A stretch of 63,449 bases of DNA, from NCBI GenBank assembly GCA_900768465.1, contig CAAGCY010000023.1, positions 1 to 63,449 on the forward strand. The letters run 5' to 3'. The first letter of the stretch is position 1. Every line of letters begins with the position of its first letter. This DNA is from Alphaproteobacteria bacterium (GTDB lineage: Bacteria > Pseudomonadota > Alphaproteobacteria > CAAGCB01 > CAG-977). Below the pieces are notes generated by a model. That model was not told where the DNA came from and ran no database searches. It saw only the letters and a program-made list of their open reading frames with translations. This document shows, in pieces, positions 34,492-43,758 of the stretch. A program made the translations under genes and the position numbers.

Positions 34492-35893
34492 ATCAAAATA
34501 CAAGGACTCTCTTTTAACCCGACGCGATGAACGCGAGGAACTCGTTTTCAAGCTGAAAGTTTTCAGATGCATCCGTGAAACAGGCAAACTGGCTTTGCCC
34601 GTCGTGGTGTCGCGTCTGGGCGTGGTCGGCATGGGATTTGTCGATACGGTCGTCGTCGGACGCTACGGCACGGAAGATTTGGCGTTTCAAAGTATTGCCA
34701 ACACGCTCCATTCCTTGCTGTTGGCCGTCGCCATGGGATTGCTGCAGGGAACAATCGTTTTAACCGCCAACGCGTTCGGACAAGGGCGTTTTTTGGAATG
34801 CGGACAGGTTTTGCGCCGCTCTATTCCTTACGCTTTGCTCATCGGATTGGTTTTGGCGGTGATTTGTCTGCCGTCCGAATTCGTGATGAATTTGCTGGGA
34901 CAGCCCCCCGATGTCGCAAAAGGCAGTGCGAAAGTGCTGTCCGTGTATGCTTTGGGCATACCGTTCGCTTTGCTGTTTTTTGTGATGACATCGTTTTTGG
35001 AAGGGACAAAGCGTCCTTTGCCGGGGATGATTATGATTTTGGCGGCGAACATTATCAACATTTTCGCCAACTACGCTTTTGTGTTCGGACATTACGGCTT
35101 TCCCGCCATGGGCGCGGTCGGGTCGGCGGTGTCGACAACGCTGATTCGCGTGATTTTGGCGGTCGGTATGTTCATTGTCGTGTTCTGCGTTGCCGAAAGT
35201 GACGAATACGGCGTGTGGACAAAGCCGCCCAAGGACAAAAAAGCCGACAAGAAACTGCGCGATATTGGTTACGGTGCGGCGGCGACCGTCGGGGTCGAGG
35301 AGGGGTCTTATTCCGTCGTCAACATTATGGCGGGCTGGTTCGGCGCGATGGCTTTGGGCGCGTACACGATTATGCTGAACGTGTCGGGCAACGTCTTTGT
35401 TCTGGCAAGCGGCGTCGGCGCGGCGTCGTCCGTTTTAATGGGGATTGCCAAAGGTAAAAAGTCCGTTTTGGAAATGAAAATCGTAGGCTATACGGGGCTG
35501 GCGTTCAATCTGGTTTTGATGCTGTTGTGCGCCGCTTTGTTCTGGTGCTGTCCGCGGTTCGTAACATCGGCATACACGACCGATCCCGAATTGATAGAAA
35601 TGACGATACCTTTGATTACGGCGTGCGCGTGGCTGGCTTTGTTTGACGGCACTCAGCAAGTCATGGTCAACGTTTTGCGCGGGGCGATGGACATTATGAT
35701 ACCGACGGTTTGTCAAGCCGCCGCGTTTATCGTGATTATGCTGCCGCTTATCGGCATTATGGCGTTTCAGCTGAATCAGGGCGTTTTGGGGATGACGTGG
35801 GCGATGGTGGTTGCGTGCGCGTTTTCCACCGTGTTTTTAATCGGACGCTTTGTCGCGATTTGCCGCCGTTATGACGAAGACGGGTTCTTTTAA
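34469..35893 (+). CDS. MATE family efflux transporter (third of three)
   Basis: A 474-residue multidrug antiporter. LALPVVVSRLGVVGMGFVDTVVVG marks the first helix region as in NorM-type proteins, and about 12 helices follow. The only start codon before the first helix that is not blocked by a stop is TTG at 34469 with AGGG upstream, inside the end of atpC. Alternatively translation may restart from a non-standard codon. Co-transcription with the ATP synthase operon is suggested by the overlap. Substrate unknown; Na+ or H+ coupled. Confidence 0.85.
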   Translation: MRNGLFHKSKYKDSLLTRRDEREELVFKLKVFRCIRETGKLALPVVVSRLGVVGMGFVDTVVVGRYGTEDLAFQSIANTLHSLLLAVAMGLLQGTIVLTANAFGQGRFLECGQVLRRSIPYALLIGLVLAVICLPSEFVMNLLGQPPDVAKGSAKVLSVYALGIPFALLFFVMTSFLEGTKRPLPGMIMILAANIINIFANYAFVFGHYGFPAMGAVGSAVSTTLIRVILAVGMFIVVFCVAESDEYGVWTKPPKDKKADKKLRDIGYGAAATVGVEEGSYSVVNIMAGWFGAMALGAYTIMLNVSGNVFVLASGVGAASSVLMGIAKGKKSVLEMKIVGYTGLAFNLVLMLLCAALFWCCPRFVTSAYTTDPELIEMTIPLITACAWLALFDGTQQVMVNVLRGAMDIMIPTVCQAAAFIVIMLPLIGIMAFQLNQGVLGMTWAMVVACAFSTVFLIGRFVAICRRYDEDGFF

Positions 35894-35903
35894 TCTTAAG
35901 GTA

Positions 35904-35932
35904 TTGACTTTAAGCGATATGTTGCTCAAAAT
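35904..35932 (+). promoter_or_regulatory. Possible promoter of the 279-residue unknown gene
   Basis: TTGACT and CAAAAT lie 17 bases apart just after the MATE stop codon and 26 bases before the next start. The -10 element is imperfect, so this is a moderate prediction. Confidence 0.45.
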
Positions 35933-35957
35933 AGACTCCAAGTGAAAGAGGGGCTCT

Positions 35958-36797
35958 ATGCCAAACGGCGAGCAAATCAATTTTAAAAACGACAAACAAA
36001 TCAAAGACGCTTTGGAACAATGGAAAGCGGCGGAGCTGGTCGTTGCCGCCCAAAATCTGAAAGACGCGCAGTCTTTGCGCACCGTCGTCGGAGCGTTGGA
36101 AAAATCCAAAGCGGCGGAATTGCTGAAAAACAAGGACAATCCCGAACAATGGCTGGAACTGCATCGCGCGCATCGGGCTTTGGACGCCAAAATCGATGAA
36201 TTCGGCGAAAAAGAACCCGTCCGCAGCGCGGAACAAGTCCTGTTCGACACGATTTTGTCGCTGGTCGTGCGCGGTGTGATGCACGAACAGCTGGACTTGA
36301 ATCCCGAGGAAGACGGACTGGACGTTTCGGAAATCCTTGACAATATGGAAAACTCGCCCTCCGATTTCTTTGAGCGGGAAATGGAAAAAGACGAGGATTT
36401 CCAATCCGCTTTGGAATCGGCGGATACCCGCGATATTGCCAAAGTTCACGCCCGTTTGGCGCAGATTTTGACGCGGTGCAACAATGCGTACACGTTAAAA
36501 CGCGCCGATTACAAAGTCGAAACCGTTAAAATGCAAACCATGGGTTTTTTGGGCAAAAGCCTGTTTCCCGCTTTGGGCGGCGCGGTTAAAAAAGTGCAGT
36601 CCAAAACACCGTGCGGCAAAGGGCGCGGCGATTGGGTCGATACGCCGACTTGCTTTATTTTGGCACGCACGAACGATTTGCTGCAGGAAGCCAAAGGCAG
36701 ACTTTCCATGGTGCTGGAGGAACGCGAGGACAAAGACGCCGCCCGTCAGCGCCGCCGCCGCGTGTGGCAGAAAATAATCAACGTGTTTAAAAAATAA
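35958..36797 (+). CDS. Hypothetical charged helical protein
   Basis: A 279-residue cytoplasmic protein without signal or membrane helices; I do not recognise it. Residues 1-130 are predicted helical and rich in Lys, Glu, Ala and Leu (KDALEQWKAAELVVAAQNLK region). A middle section, DDGLDVSEILDNMENSPSDFFE-like, is acidic, and the C-terminal part has TPCGKGRGDW and a strongly basic end (RQRRRRVWQKIINVFKK), which might contact membrane or nucleic acid. GAGGGG precedes the ATG. It ends just before a strong bidirectional terminator. Confidence 0.7.
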   Translation: MPNGEQINFKNDKQIKDALEQWKAAELVVAAQNLKDAQSLRTVVGALEKSKAAELLKNKDNPEQWLELHRAHRALDAKIDEFGEKEPVRSAEQVLFDTILSLVVRGVMHEQLDLNPEEDGLDVSEILDNMENSPSDFFEREMEKDEDFQSALESADTRDIAKVHARLAQILTRCNNAYTLKRADYKVETVKMQTMGFLGKSLFPALGGAVKKVQSKTPCGKGRGDWVDTPTCFILARTNDLLQEAKGRLSMVLEEREDKDAARQRRRRVWQKIINVFKK

Positions 36798-36822
36798 GCG
36801 TCGTCATTGAGGTAAAAAAACA

Positions 36823-36846
36823 ACCCCGCAAGTTTCCTTGCGGGGT
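36823..36846. terminator. Bidirectional intrinsic terminator
   Basis: ACCCCGCAAG pairs perfectly with CTTGCGGGGT around a TTTC loop, flanked by A-runs upstream and T-rich sequence downstream. It separates the convergent unknown gene and ppdK. Confidence 0.88.
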
Positions 36847-36903
36847 GTTTTATTGCCTTGCTTCATACGGGGAAAAGCATCGCTTTCCCCGTATGTGCCA
36901 AAC

Positions 36904-39582
36904 TTAGGCGTTGCGTACAGCCGCCTGAGCCGCAGCTAAGCGCGCGATAGGCACGCGGAACGGCGAGCAGGAAACGTACGTCAAACCGACGCGGTGGCAG
37001 AAGTCGATGGTGGCAGGATCGCCGCCGTGTTCGCCGCAGATGCCCAATTTGATGTTCGGGCGGGTCTTGCGACCTTTTTCGACAGCCATCCGAACCAGCT
37101 GACCGACGCCTTCTTCGTCAATCGATTTGAACGGATCTTTGGCAAAGATGCCTTTGGCAACGTAATTCGGCAAGAACGAACCCGCGTCGTCACGGCTCAT
37201 GCCCAAGGTGGTCTGCGTCAAGTCGTTCGTACCGAAGCTGAAGAATTCAGCCGTTTCGGCGACTTTGTCAGCCGTCAGAGCGGCGCGCGGCATTTCAATC
37301 ATCGTGCCGACCATGTAGTTGAACTTGACACCGGCTTTTTCCATGACTTCGGCGGCTTTCGCGTCGATGATGGCTTTGACCAGATCCAGTTCTTTCTGCG
37401 TATCAATCAGCGGAACCATGACTTCGGGTTCGACCTGTTTGCCCAATTCTTTGGACGCTTCGACGGCGGCTTCGAAAATCGCCTGCGCCTGCATTTCCGT
37501 GATTTCGGGGTAGGTCAAGCCCAAACGGCAACCGCGCAAGCCCAACATCGGGTTGGCTTCGTGCAACTGGTGAACGCGCGCTTGAACGGCTTCCAAAGAA
37601 ATGCCCAGTTCTTTCGCGATTTCACGCTGTTCGGGTTCTTTCGTCGGCAGGAATTCGTGCAAAGGCGGATCCAGCAAACGAATCGTAACGTGCAGACCGT
37701 CCAGAGCCATGAACAAGCCCTTGAAGTCTTCGCGCTGATACGGCAACAGCTTCGCCAAAGCGGCGCGGCGCGCTTCTTCGGTTTCAGCCAGAATCATTTC
37801 ACGCATGTGTTTGATGCGCATCGGGTCGAAGAACATGTGTTCCGTACGGCACAAACCGATGCCTTCCGCGCCGAACTTGCGCGCAACCTGCGCGTCGTGC
37901 GGAGTGTCGGCGTTCGTGCGGACACGCAATTTGCGGACTTCGTCGGCCCAGCCCATGAACACGCCGAAATCGCCCGTCAGTTCGGCGTCTTTCAACGCGA
38001 CCGCGCCGTTGATGACTTCACCCGTGGTGCCGTCCAGCGTAATCACGTCGCCTTCTTTGATTTCAACGCCTTTGATGGTCATTTTCTTCGCCGCGTAGTC
38101 GACTTTGACTTCGTGAGCGCCGCAAACCGCGGGCGTACCCATACCGCGGGCAACGACCGCCGCGTGGGACGTCATGCCGCCGCGCGCCGTCAAAATACCC
38201 TGCGAAGAGTGCATGCCGTGAATGTCTTCCGGCGACGTTTCAACGCGAACCAGAACGACTTTCTTGCCTTCTTCAGCCCATTTTTCGGCATCGTCAGCCG
38301 AGAAAACAACCTGACCGACAGCCGCGCCGGGGGACGCGTTCAAAGCCTGCGTCAGCAGACGACCGTCTTTAATCGCTTCTTTTTTGGCTTTCGGATCCAA
38401 AGTCGGGTGCAGCAAGTCGTCCAGCTGTTTGGGTTCGACGCGCATCAAAGCCGTTTTCTTGTCAATCAAGCCTTCGTTGACCATGTCAACCGCCATTTTG
38501 ACGGCGGCGGCGGCGGTGCGCTTGCCGTTACGGGTCTGCAACATGTACAGCTTGCCGTTCTGGATGGTGAATTCCATATCCTGCATGTCGTGATAGTGTT
38601 TTTCCAACGTTTCACGAATGTCGCACAGCTGTTTGTACAGTTCGGGCATCGCTTCTTCCATGCAAGGCAGGTCGGAACCGCGTTCTTTTTTGCCTTCTTT
38701 GGAAATCTGCTGCGGCGTGCGGATACCCGCGACGACGTCTTCGCCCTGAGCTTTAATCAAAAATTCGCCGTAGAAAGCGTTTTTACCCGTGGACGGGTCG
38801 CGCGAGAAGCAAACGCCCGTCGCGGAATCGTCGCCGGCGTTGCCGAACACCATGGTCTGGACGTTGACGGCGGTACCCCAGTCTTCGGGAATATCGTTCA
38901 ATTTGCGGTAGTAAATGGCGCGGTCGACCATCCAGCTCATGAACACGGCGCCGATGCCGCCCCACAGCTGTTCAACGGAGTCTTGAGGAACGGGTTTGCC
39001 GAACTTTTCGCCGATTTTTTTGTATTCGACAATCAGTTCTTTCAAATCGTCAACCGTCATATCGGTGTCGGATTTGTAGCCTTTGGCGTCTTTCAAAGAG
39101 GTCAGGGCATGTTCAAAGTTTTCGTGTTTGACGCCCAAAACCACGTCGGAATACATCTGCAGGAAACGACGATAGGAGTCGTAAGCAAAACGTTCGTCGC
39201 CCGAAGCTTTCGCCAAACCTTTGACGGTTTCGTCGTTCAAGCCCAAGTTCAGAACGGTGTCCATCATGCCCGGCATGGAAATGCGCGCGCCCGAACGGAC
39301 GGAAAACAGCAAAGGATCGTTCGGATCGGCGAATTTTTTGCCGACGATGGCTTCACAATGTTTGATGCCTTCCTGAACCTGTTCTTTCAGATCCGCGGGG
39401 AACGTTTTGCCGTTCGCATAATAATACGTGCAAACTTCGGTCGAAATCGTAAAGCCCGGGGGAACGGGAATTCCGATCGCGCTCATTTCAGCCAGGTTCG
39501 CACCTTTGCCGCCCAACAGATTTCTGTCGGAGGCATTACCTTCGGCTTTTCCGTTGCCGAATTTATAAACCCATTTTGTCAT
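36904..39582 (-). CDS. ppdK: Pyruvate, phosphate dikinase
   Basis: An 892-residue cytoplasmic enzyme interconverting pyruvate, ATP and Pi with PEP, AMP and PPi. The ATP-grasp domain (GGKGANLAEM, SGARISMPGMMDTVLNLG) is N-terminal, the phosphohistidine loop GGMTSHAAVVARGMGTPAVCG-like lies near the middle, and the TIM-barrel PEP/pyruvate site (SFGTNDLTQTTLG, GICGEHGGDP) is C-terminal. It follows glyS by 16 bases, the common alphaproteobacterial glyQ-glyS-ppdK order. In anaerobic or fermenting bacteria it can act in glycolysis or gluconeogenesis using pyrophosphate; direction is inferred. Confidence 0.98.
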   Translation of the reverse strand: MTKWVYKFGNGKAEGNASDRNLLGGKGANLAEMSAIGIPVPPGFTISTEVCTYYYANGKTFPADLKEQVQEGIKHCEAIVGKKFADPNDPLLFSVRSGARISMPGMMDTVLNLGLNDETVKGLAKASGDERFAYDSYRRFLQMYSDVVLGVKHENFEHALTSLKDAKGYKSDTDMTVDDLKELIVEYKKIGEKFGKPVPQDSVEQLWGGIGAVFMSWMVDRAIYYRKLNDIPEDWGTAVNVQTMVFGNAGDDSATGVCFSRDPSTGKNAFYGEFLIKAQGEDVVAGIRTPQQISKEGKKERGSDLPCMEEAMPELYKQLCDIRETLEKHYHDMQDMEFTIQNGKLYMLQTRNGKRTAAAAVKMAVDMVNEGLIDKKTALMRVEPKQLDDLLHPTLDPKAKKEAIKDGRLLTQALNASPGAAVGQVVFSADDAEKWAEEGKKVVLVRVETSPEDIHGMHSSQGILTARGGMTSHAAVVARGMGTPAVCGAHEVKVDYAAKKMTIKGVEIKEGDVITLDGTTGEVINGAVALKDAELTGDFGVFMGWADEVRKLRVRTNADTPHDAQVARKFGAEGIGLCRTEHMFFDPMRIKHMREMILAETEEARRAALAKLLPYQREDFKGLFMALDGLHVTIRLLDPPLHEFLPTKEPEQREIAKELGISLEAVQARVHQLHEANPMLGLRGCRLGLTYPEITEMQAQAIFEAAVEASKELGKQVEPEVMVPLIDTQKELDLVKAIIDAKAAEVMEKAGVKFNYMVGTMIEMPRAALTADKVAETAEFFSFGTNDLTQTTLGMSRDDAGSFLPNYVAKGIFAKDPFKSIDEEGVGQLVRMAVEKGRKTRPNIKLGICGEHGGDPATIDFCHRVGLTYVSCSPFRVPIARLAAAQAAVRNA

Positions 39583-39598
39583 GGTGGTTAGATTCTCC

Positions 39599-41752
39599 TT
39601 AACCTTCTATTGCAGAAAAATCGGCGATGCCGTCCATCGCGCCGACAATCATCGACAGCAGACGCAAACGGTTGGCACGCAGCCGCACATCGTCGCAGTT
39701 TACTTGGACTTTGTCAAAGAAAGCGTCGACAGGCTGACGCAAAGCCGCCAGATCCGCCATCGCCCCCGTGAAATCATCCGAAGCAATCTTGTTCGAACTG
39801 TTTACCACAATTCGACCCAGCGCGTCAAACAAAGCTCCTTCCTGCGGCAAAACAAACAAGCTTTTGTCCGCCGTTTCGGTGTAAGAGCTTTTGTCTTTCG
39901 CGGATTCGATGCGGACGATGTTCGCCGCGCGGCGGAAAGCCGTCAGCAAATTCGCACCGTCGTCCGTCGAAAGCAAGCCCCGCAAGGCTTTGACACGCGC
40001 CAGCATGCGAACCAGATCAAGACCCGACAGGTCGTTGTTCCGGCTCAGGTTGTAAACAGCCGTAATGTAGTCGTGGCGCACGCCTTTGTCCTTCATCGCG
40101 ACTTTCAAGCGTTCGGCTATGAAAGCGATGAGCAGATTCATCTGGCGCACGGACCAGTTGACCAAAACGGTCGGTTCACCGTTCGATTCGCGTTTTTCCG
40201 ATTTTGTCATCGCTTCCTGAACCGCGGTTTGAATCGATTCGCCATAGGCGGCGCGCGCGGCGTCAAAGATTTGCAAAATCGGCATTCTGACGTTGTTTTC
40301 AACAATCAGACGAATCACGCCCAGCGCCGCACGGCGCAGAGCGAACGGGTCTTTTGACCCCGTCGGCTTCTGGTCAATCAGCCAGAACCCGACCAAAGTA
40401 TCTATTTTGTCCGCCAAAGCCACGGCAATGCTGACGGGCGCGCCGGGACACGCGTCGTTCGGTCCCAGCGGCGAATAATGTTCGGCAATCGCTTCGGCGA
40501 CGGCTTCGTTTTCGCCGTCGTGGCGGGCGTAGTAACGTCCCATAACGCCCTGCAGTTCGGGGAATTCCCCGACCATGCCCGTCGACAGATCGGCTTTGCA
40601 CAGCAAAGCGGCGCGGTCGGCGTCGGCGGCATCGGCGTTCGGAACGTATTTCAAAATCTCGGGCAATAAAGCGCGCATGCGGGCGACTTTGTCGGCGACC
40701 GATCCCAGTTTCGCATGGAACACGCGTTCTTTGAGCTTTTCGGCTTTGGACGCCAGCGTCGTCTTGCGGTCTTCGTCCCAGAAGAATCGGGCGTCGGACA
40801 GGCGGGCGCGCAGGACGCGTTCGTTGCCCGCGACGATTTCCGCGCCGTTGTCAGCCGTTTTCATATTGGCGACAACGATGAAGCGCGGCGCCATTTTGCC
40901 GTTTTCGTCGGTCATGCAAAAATATTTCTGATTCGCGCGCATGGAGGTAATCAAAACTTCCTGCGGGACGGTCATGAAATCGTCGTCGATTTTACCCATC
41001 AAAGGAACGGGGTATTCCGCCAATCCCGCGACTTCGTTCAGCAAGCCGTTGTCTTCCAACAGTTTGTAGCCCGCTTCTTTTGCCAGGGCGTGCGCTTTTT
41101 CGGAAATGATTTGACGGCGTTCGGCGGGATCGATAATCACAAAAGCGTCGCGGATTTTCTTTTCGTAGTCCGCAAAATCCTTGACCGCAAATTCCGCGGG
41201 GGCAAGGAATCGATGTCCGCGCGTCGTATTGCCCGACTTGACGCCCGCGAATTCAACGGGAACGACCGCGCCGCCGAACAGGCACAAAATACTGTGCAGC
41301 GGACGAACCCAGTGTTCTTTATGGCTGTTCCAGCGCATGGATTTCTGCCACGGGAACGACGCCAGCATGGTCGTGACGGCTTCCTGCAAAACTTCGGTCG
41401 TCGGGCGTCCTTTGTGCGACAGAAGCGCGAAATAAAACGTGCCTTTGGGCGTTTCGCGCGTCGTCAGCTGTTCTTTGGTCAAGCCCGTCGATTTCAAAAA
41501 CCCGTTCAAAGCCTGTTCGGGCGCGGAAACGGACGGACCTTTGCGTTCTTCGGTCAAATCCGCCTGCGACGCGGGCAATCCGTCAACAACCAGCCCGACG
41601 CGGCGCGGAGTCACGAACGATTTGACCGCCGTGTACGCCAGTTCGTTTTTCTTCAGCGTTTCGGTGATGAAGCGTTCGACTTCAGCCGCGGCGTCCGCCT
41701 GCATGCGGGCGGGGATTTCTTCGGAAAACAGTTCAAGGAAAAATTCGCTCAT
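39599..41752 (-). CDS. glyS: Glycine-tRNA ligase beta subunit
   Basis: A 717-residue subunit of the bacterial alpha2-beta2 glycyl-tRNA synthetase, needed for tRNA binding and activity. The conserved N-terminus FFLELFSEEIPARMQADAA and PWQKSMRWNSHKEHWVRPLH block identify the family; the HD-like region and the C-terminal DALR-type anticodon-binding domain follow. It starts 4 bases after glyQ and precedes ppdK. Confidence 0.97.
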   Translation of the reverse strand: MSEFFLELFSEEIPARMQADAAAEVERFITETLKKNELAYTAVKSFVTPRRVGLVVDGLPASQADLTEERKGPSVSAPEQALNGFLKSTGLTKEQLTTRETPKGTFYFALLSHKGRPTTEVLQEAVTTMLASFPWQKSMRWNSHKEHWVRPLHSILCLFGGAVVPVEFAGVKSGNTTRGHRFLAPAEFAVKDFADYEKKIRDAFVIIDPAERRQIISEKAHALAKEAGYKLLEDNGLLNEVAGLAEYPVPLMGKIDDDFMTVPQEVLITSMRANQKYFCMTDENGKMAPRFIVVANMKTADNGAEIVAGNERVLRARLSDARFFWDEDRKTTLASKAEKLKERVFHAKLGSVADKVARMRALLPEILKYVPNADAADADRAALLCKADLSTGMVGEFPELQGVMGRYYARHDGENEAVAEAIAEHYSPLGPNDACPGAPVSIAVALADKIDTLVGFWLIDQKPTGSKDPFALRRAALGVIRLIVENNVRMPILQIFDAARAAYGESIQTAVQEAMTKSEKRESNGEPTVLVNWSVRQMNLLIAFIAERLKVAMKDKGVRHDYITAVYNLSRNNDLSGLDLVRMLARVKALRGLLSTDDGANLLTAFRRAANIVRIESAKDKSSYTETADKSLFVLPQEGALFDALGRIVVNSSNKIASDDFTGAMADLAALRQPVDAFFDKVQVNCDDVRLRANRLRLLSMIVGAMDGIADFSAIEG

Positions 41753-41756
41753 CGTC

Positions 41757-42638
41757 TTATCCTTCCGCCGTCAAGTGACCGCGGCTTTTCAAATAGCCCT
41801 CGCAGCAGCCTTTTGCCAAAGCGCGCACGCGTCCGATATAGGCGGCGCGTTCGGTTACGCTGATAACGCCGCGCGCGTCCAACAGGTTGAACAGGTGCGA
41901 CGCCTTGATGCACTGGTCGTAAGCGGGCAAAGGAATGCCGTCCGCCAGCAGCTTTTGACATTCGCGTTCCGCGTCCTTGAAGTGCTGCAACAGCATTTCC
42001 GTATCGGCGTATTCAAAGTTGTATTTCGAGTATTCGACTTCGTTTTCGTGGAACACGTCGCCGTATTTCACGCCGTCGCCGTTAAAGTCCAAATCATAAA
42101 CGTTTTCAACGCCTTGGATGTACATCGCCAAGCGTTCCAAGCCGTACGTCAGTTCGGACGGCACGGGCGAACATTCAAATCCGCCGACCTGCTGGAAATA
42201 GGTGAACTGCGACACTTCCATACCGTCGCACCAGACTTCCCAGCCCAAGCCCCACGCGCCCAAAGTCGGGCTTTCCCAGTCGTCTTCGACAAAGCGGATG
42301 TCGTGGTGCATCGGGTCGATTCCCAGACATTTCAAGCTGTCCAAGTATAATTCCTGCACGTTTTCGGGCGACGGCTTCATAATCACCTGAAACTGGTAAT
42401 AGTGCTGCAGGCGGTTCGGGTTTTCACCGTAGCGTCCGTCGACGGGGCGGCGGGACGGCTGAACATAAGCGGCTTTCCAATGTTCGGGACCCAAAGCGCG
42501 CAAAATCGTCGCGGGGTGGAACGTGCCCGCTCCGACTTCCATATCGTAGGGCTGCAAAATCACGCACCCTTTGTCCGCCCAAAAGCTTTGAAGCTTCAAA
42601 ATAAGGGACTGAAAGTCTTTTCCTGTTTTAGTGACCAT
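41757..42638 (-). CDS. glyQ: Glycine-tRNA ligase alpha subunit
   Basis: A 293-residue catalytic subunit. Conserved segments include FWADKGCVILQPYDMEVGAG (motif 2-like) and AAYVQPSRRPVDGRYGENPN, and the length is typical. It is the first gene of the glyQ-glyS-ppdK operon with a predicted promoter about 40 bases upstream. No T-box or other leader riboswitch is visible. Confidence 0.98.
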   Translation of the reverse strand: MVTKTGKDFQSLILKLQSFWADKGCVILQPYDMEVGAGTFHPATILRALGPEHWKAAYVQPSRRPVDGRYGENPNRLQHYYQFQVIMKPSPENVQELYLDSLKCLGIDPMHHDIRFVEDDWESPTLGAWGLGWEVWCDGMEVSQFTYFQQVGGFECSPVPSELTYGLERLAMYIQGVENVYDLDFNGDGVKYGDVFHENEVEYSKYNFEYADTEMLLQHFKDAERECQKLLADGIPLPAYDQCIKASHLFNLLDARGVISVTERAAYIGRVRALAKGCCEGYLKSRGHLTAEG

Positions 42639-42678
42639 AAGAATAATCCGAGCGCAAAAAGTTTTAAAACTTGTAGGA

Positions 42679-42707
42679 AAAATACCGCCTAATCCTTGTT
42701 AGGTCAA
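42679..42707 (-). promoter_or_regulatory. Promoter of glyQ-glyS-ppdK
   Basis: On the minus strand TTGACC and TATTTT are 17 bases apart and about 40 bases before the glyQ start. The rest of the 181-base gap up to the glycosyltransferase stop holds nothing else I can identify, no tRNA or terminator. Confidence 0.65.
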
Positions 42708-42819
42708 GGAAAAATCTTGATCTTTCGGACAAAAGGTTTGCGCCGGCGGACGGACAAAACGGCAGAAGCCGCAAATGCGGATAACTTTGAAGGGCAACGC
42801 GCAAAAAATGCGGCAAGAA

Positions 42820-43758
42820 CTATTGACGATGTTTTCTTAACAGTTTCCACAGCTGAAAACGGTGTTTCAGTTTCAGTCCCGCGTATGAAACAATGCCTTC
42901 GTCATACAGTTTTCCGATTTCGCGGGCGGCAAAAGCGTACGCTTCGGCGCGGTGTGCCGCCGGCGTTTTGCCCAGACGGTTCAAAATCATTTTGACGCGC
43001 TGGTTCAAAGCCAGCTTTTGCACGCGTTTCCAATCGTTCGGACGGTGGGCTTTGGTATAGGCGTCAACGGCGCGGATGACTTCGATATAGCTGCGCGTTT
43101 TTTCGTCCGACCAGTCGGAACGCATGGTTGCCGTCGGATTGATGTAATAACAGTAAAGCGGCGCGTCGATTTGAACGTATTTTCCGATGCCGGAAAACAA
43201 AGCGAACGACCAAGGCACGTCTTCGAAATAAATGCCTTCGATAAAGCTGATGTTATCCAGTGCGCCGCGTTTGTACAGCCGTCCCCAGACGGTCACGGCG
43301 ACGTCGCGTTTTGTCAGCCACGCGTCGAACGGTTTGTCATACACTTTTGTTTTGACCGTTTTGATTTCATTGAATTTGCCGTCGTACAAAGACAGCGCTT
43401 TTTGAAAACGGCAACCGACGACATCGGCGTTTTCGCGCTCCATGGCGGACAGCAGCAGTTCAAACATTTGCGGATGAACGAAATCGTCCGCATCGACGTA
43501 AGCAATCAAATCTCCCGTTGAATGTGCCAGCCCTTTGTTGCGCGCGCCCGCTTGTTTGCCCTCGTTTTCGGTGGAAATCAGCTTGATTCGTTTGTCTTGC
43601 GCGGCGAAATCCGAAATAATCCGCGCCGTTTCATCGGTTGAACCGTTGTCGACGCACAAACATTCAAAATCGCCGAACGTTTGCGCCTGCAGGCTTTTCA
43701 AACAGCCCGCAATATACTTTTCGCCGTTGTAAACGGGGATGATGACTGAAATTTTCAT
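42820..43758 (-). CDS. Family 2 glycosyltransferase
   Basis: A 312-residue GT-A glycosyltransferase, probably building LPS core, O-antigen or another surface glycan at the cytoplasmic face. KISVIIPVYNGEKYIAGCLKS starts the Rossmann half, CVDNGSTDET binds the nucleotide, and AYVDADD is the DXD metal site. A basic tail (LRKHRQ) ends the protein. It overlaps the preceding gene by 4 bases, so it forms a two-gene operon with the GT10-like enzyme. Sugar donor unknown. Confidence 0.93.
   Translation of the reverse strand: MKISVIIPVYNGEKYIAGCLKSLQAQTFGDFECLCVDNGSTDETARIISDFAAQDKRIKLISTENEGKQAGARNKGLAHSTGDLIAYVDADDFVHPQMFELLLSAMERENADVVGCRFQKALSLYDGKFNEIKTVKTKVYDKPFDAWLTKRDVAVTVWGRLYKRGALDNISFIEGIYFEDVPWSFALFSGIGKYVQIDAPLYCYYINPTATMRSDWSDEKTRSYIEVIRAVDAYTKAHRPNDWKRVQKLALNQRVKMILNRLGKTPAAHRAEAYAFAAREIGKLYDEGIVSYAGLKLKHRFQLWKLLRKHRQ

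Noticed and set aside
36994..39591. An 865-codon open frame on the + strand opposite ppdK
   Set aside because: It is an exact shadow of the ppdK gene. The codon choice of ppdK (few TTA, CTA, TCA codons) leaves the opposite frame open; its translation is rich in Arg, His, Phe and Gln with no domain.
42639..42819. A tRNA or small RNA in the gap between glyQ and the GT2 gene
   Set aside because: No cloverleaf or CCA end can be drawn; only the glyQ promoter is recognisable.
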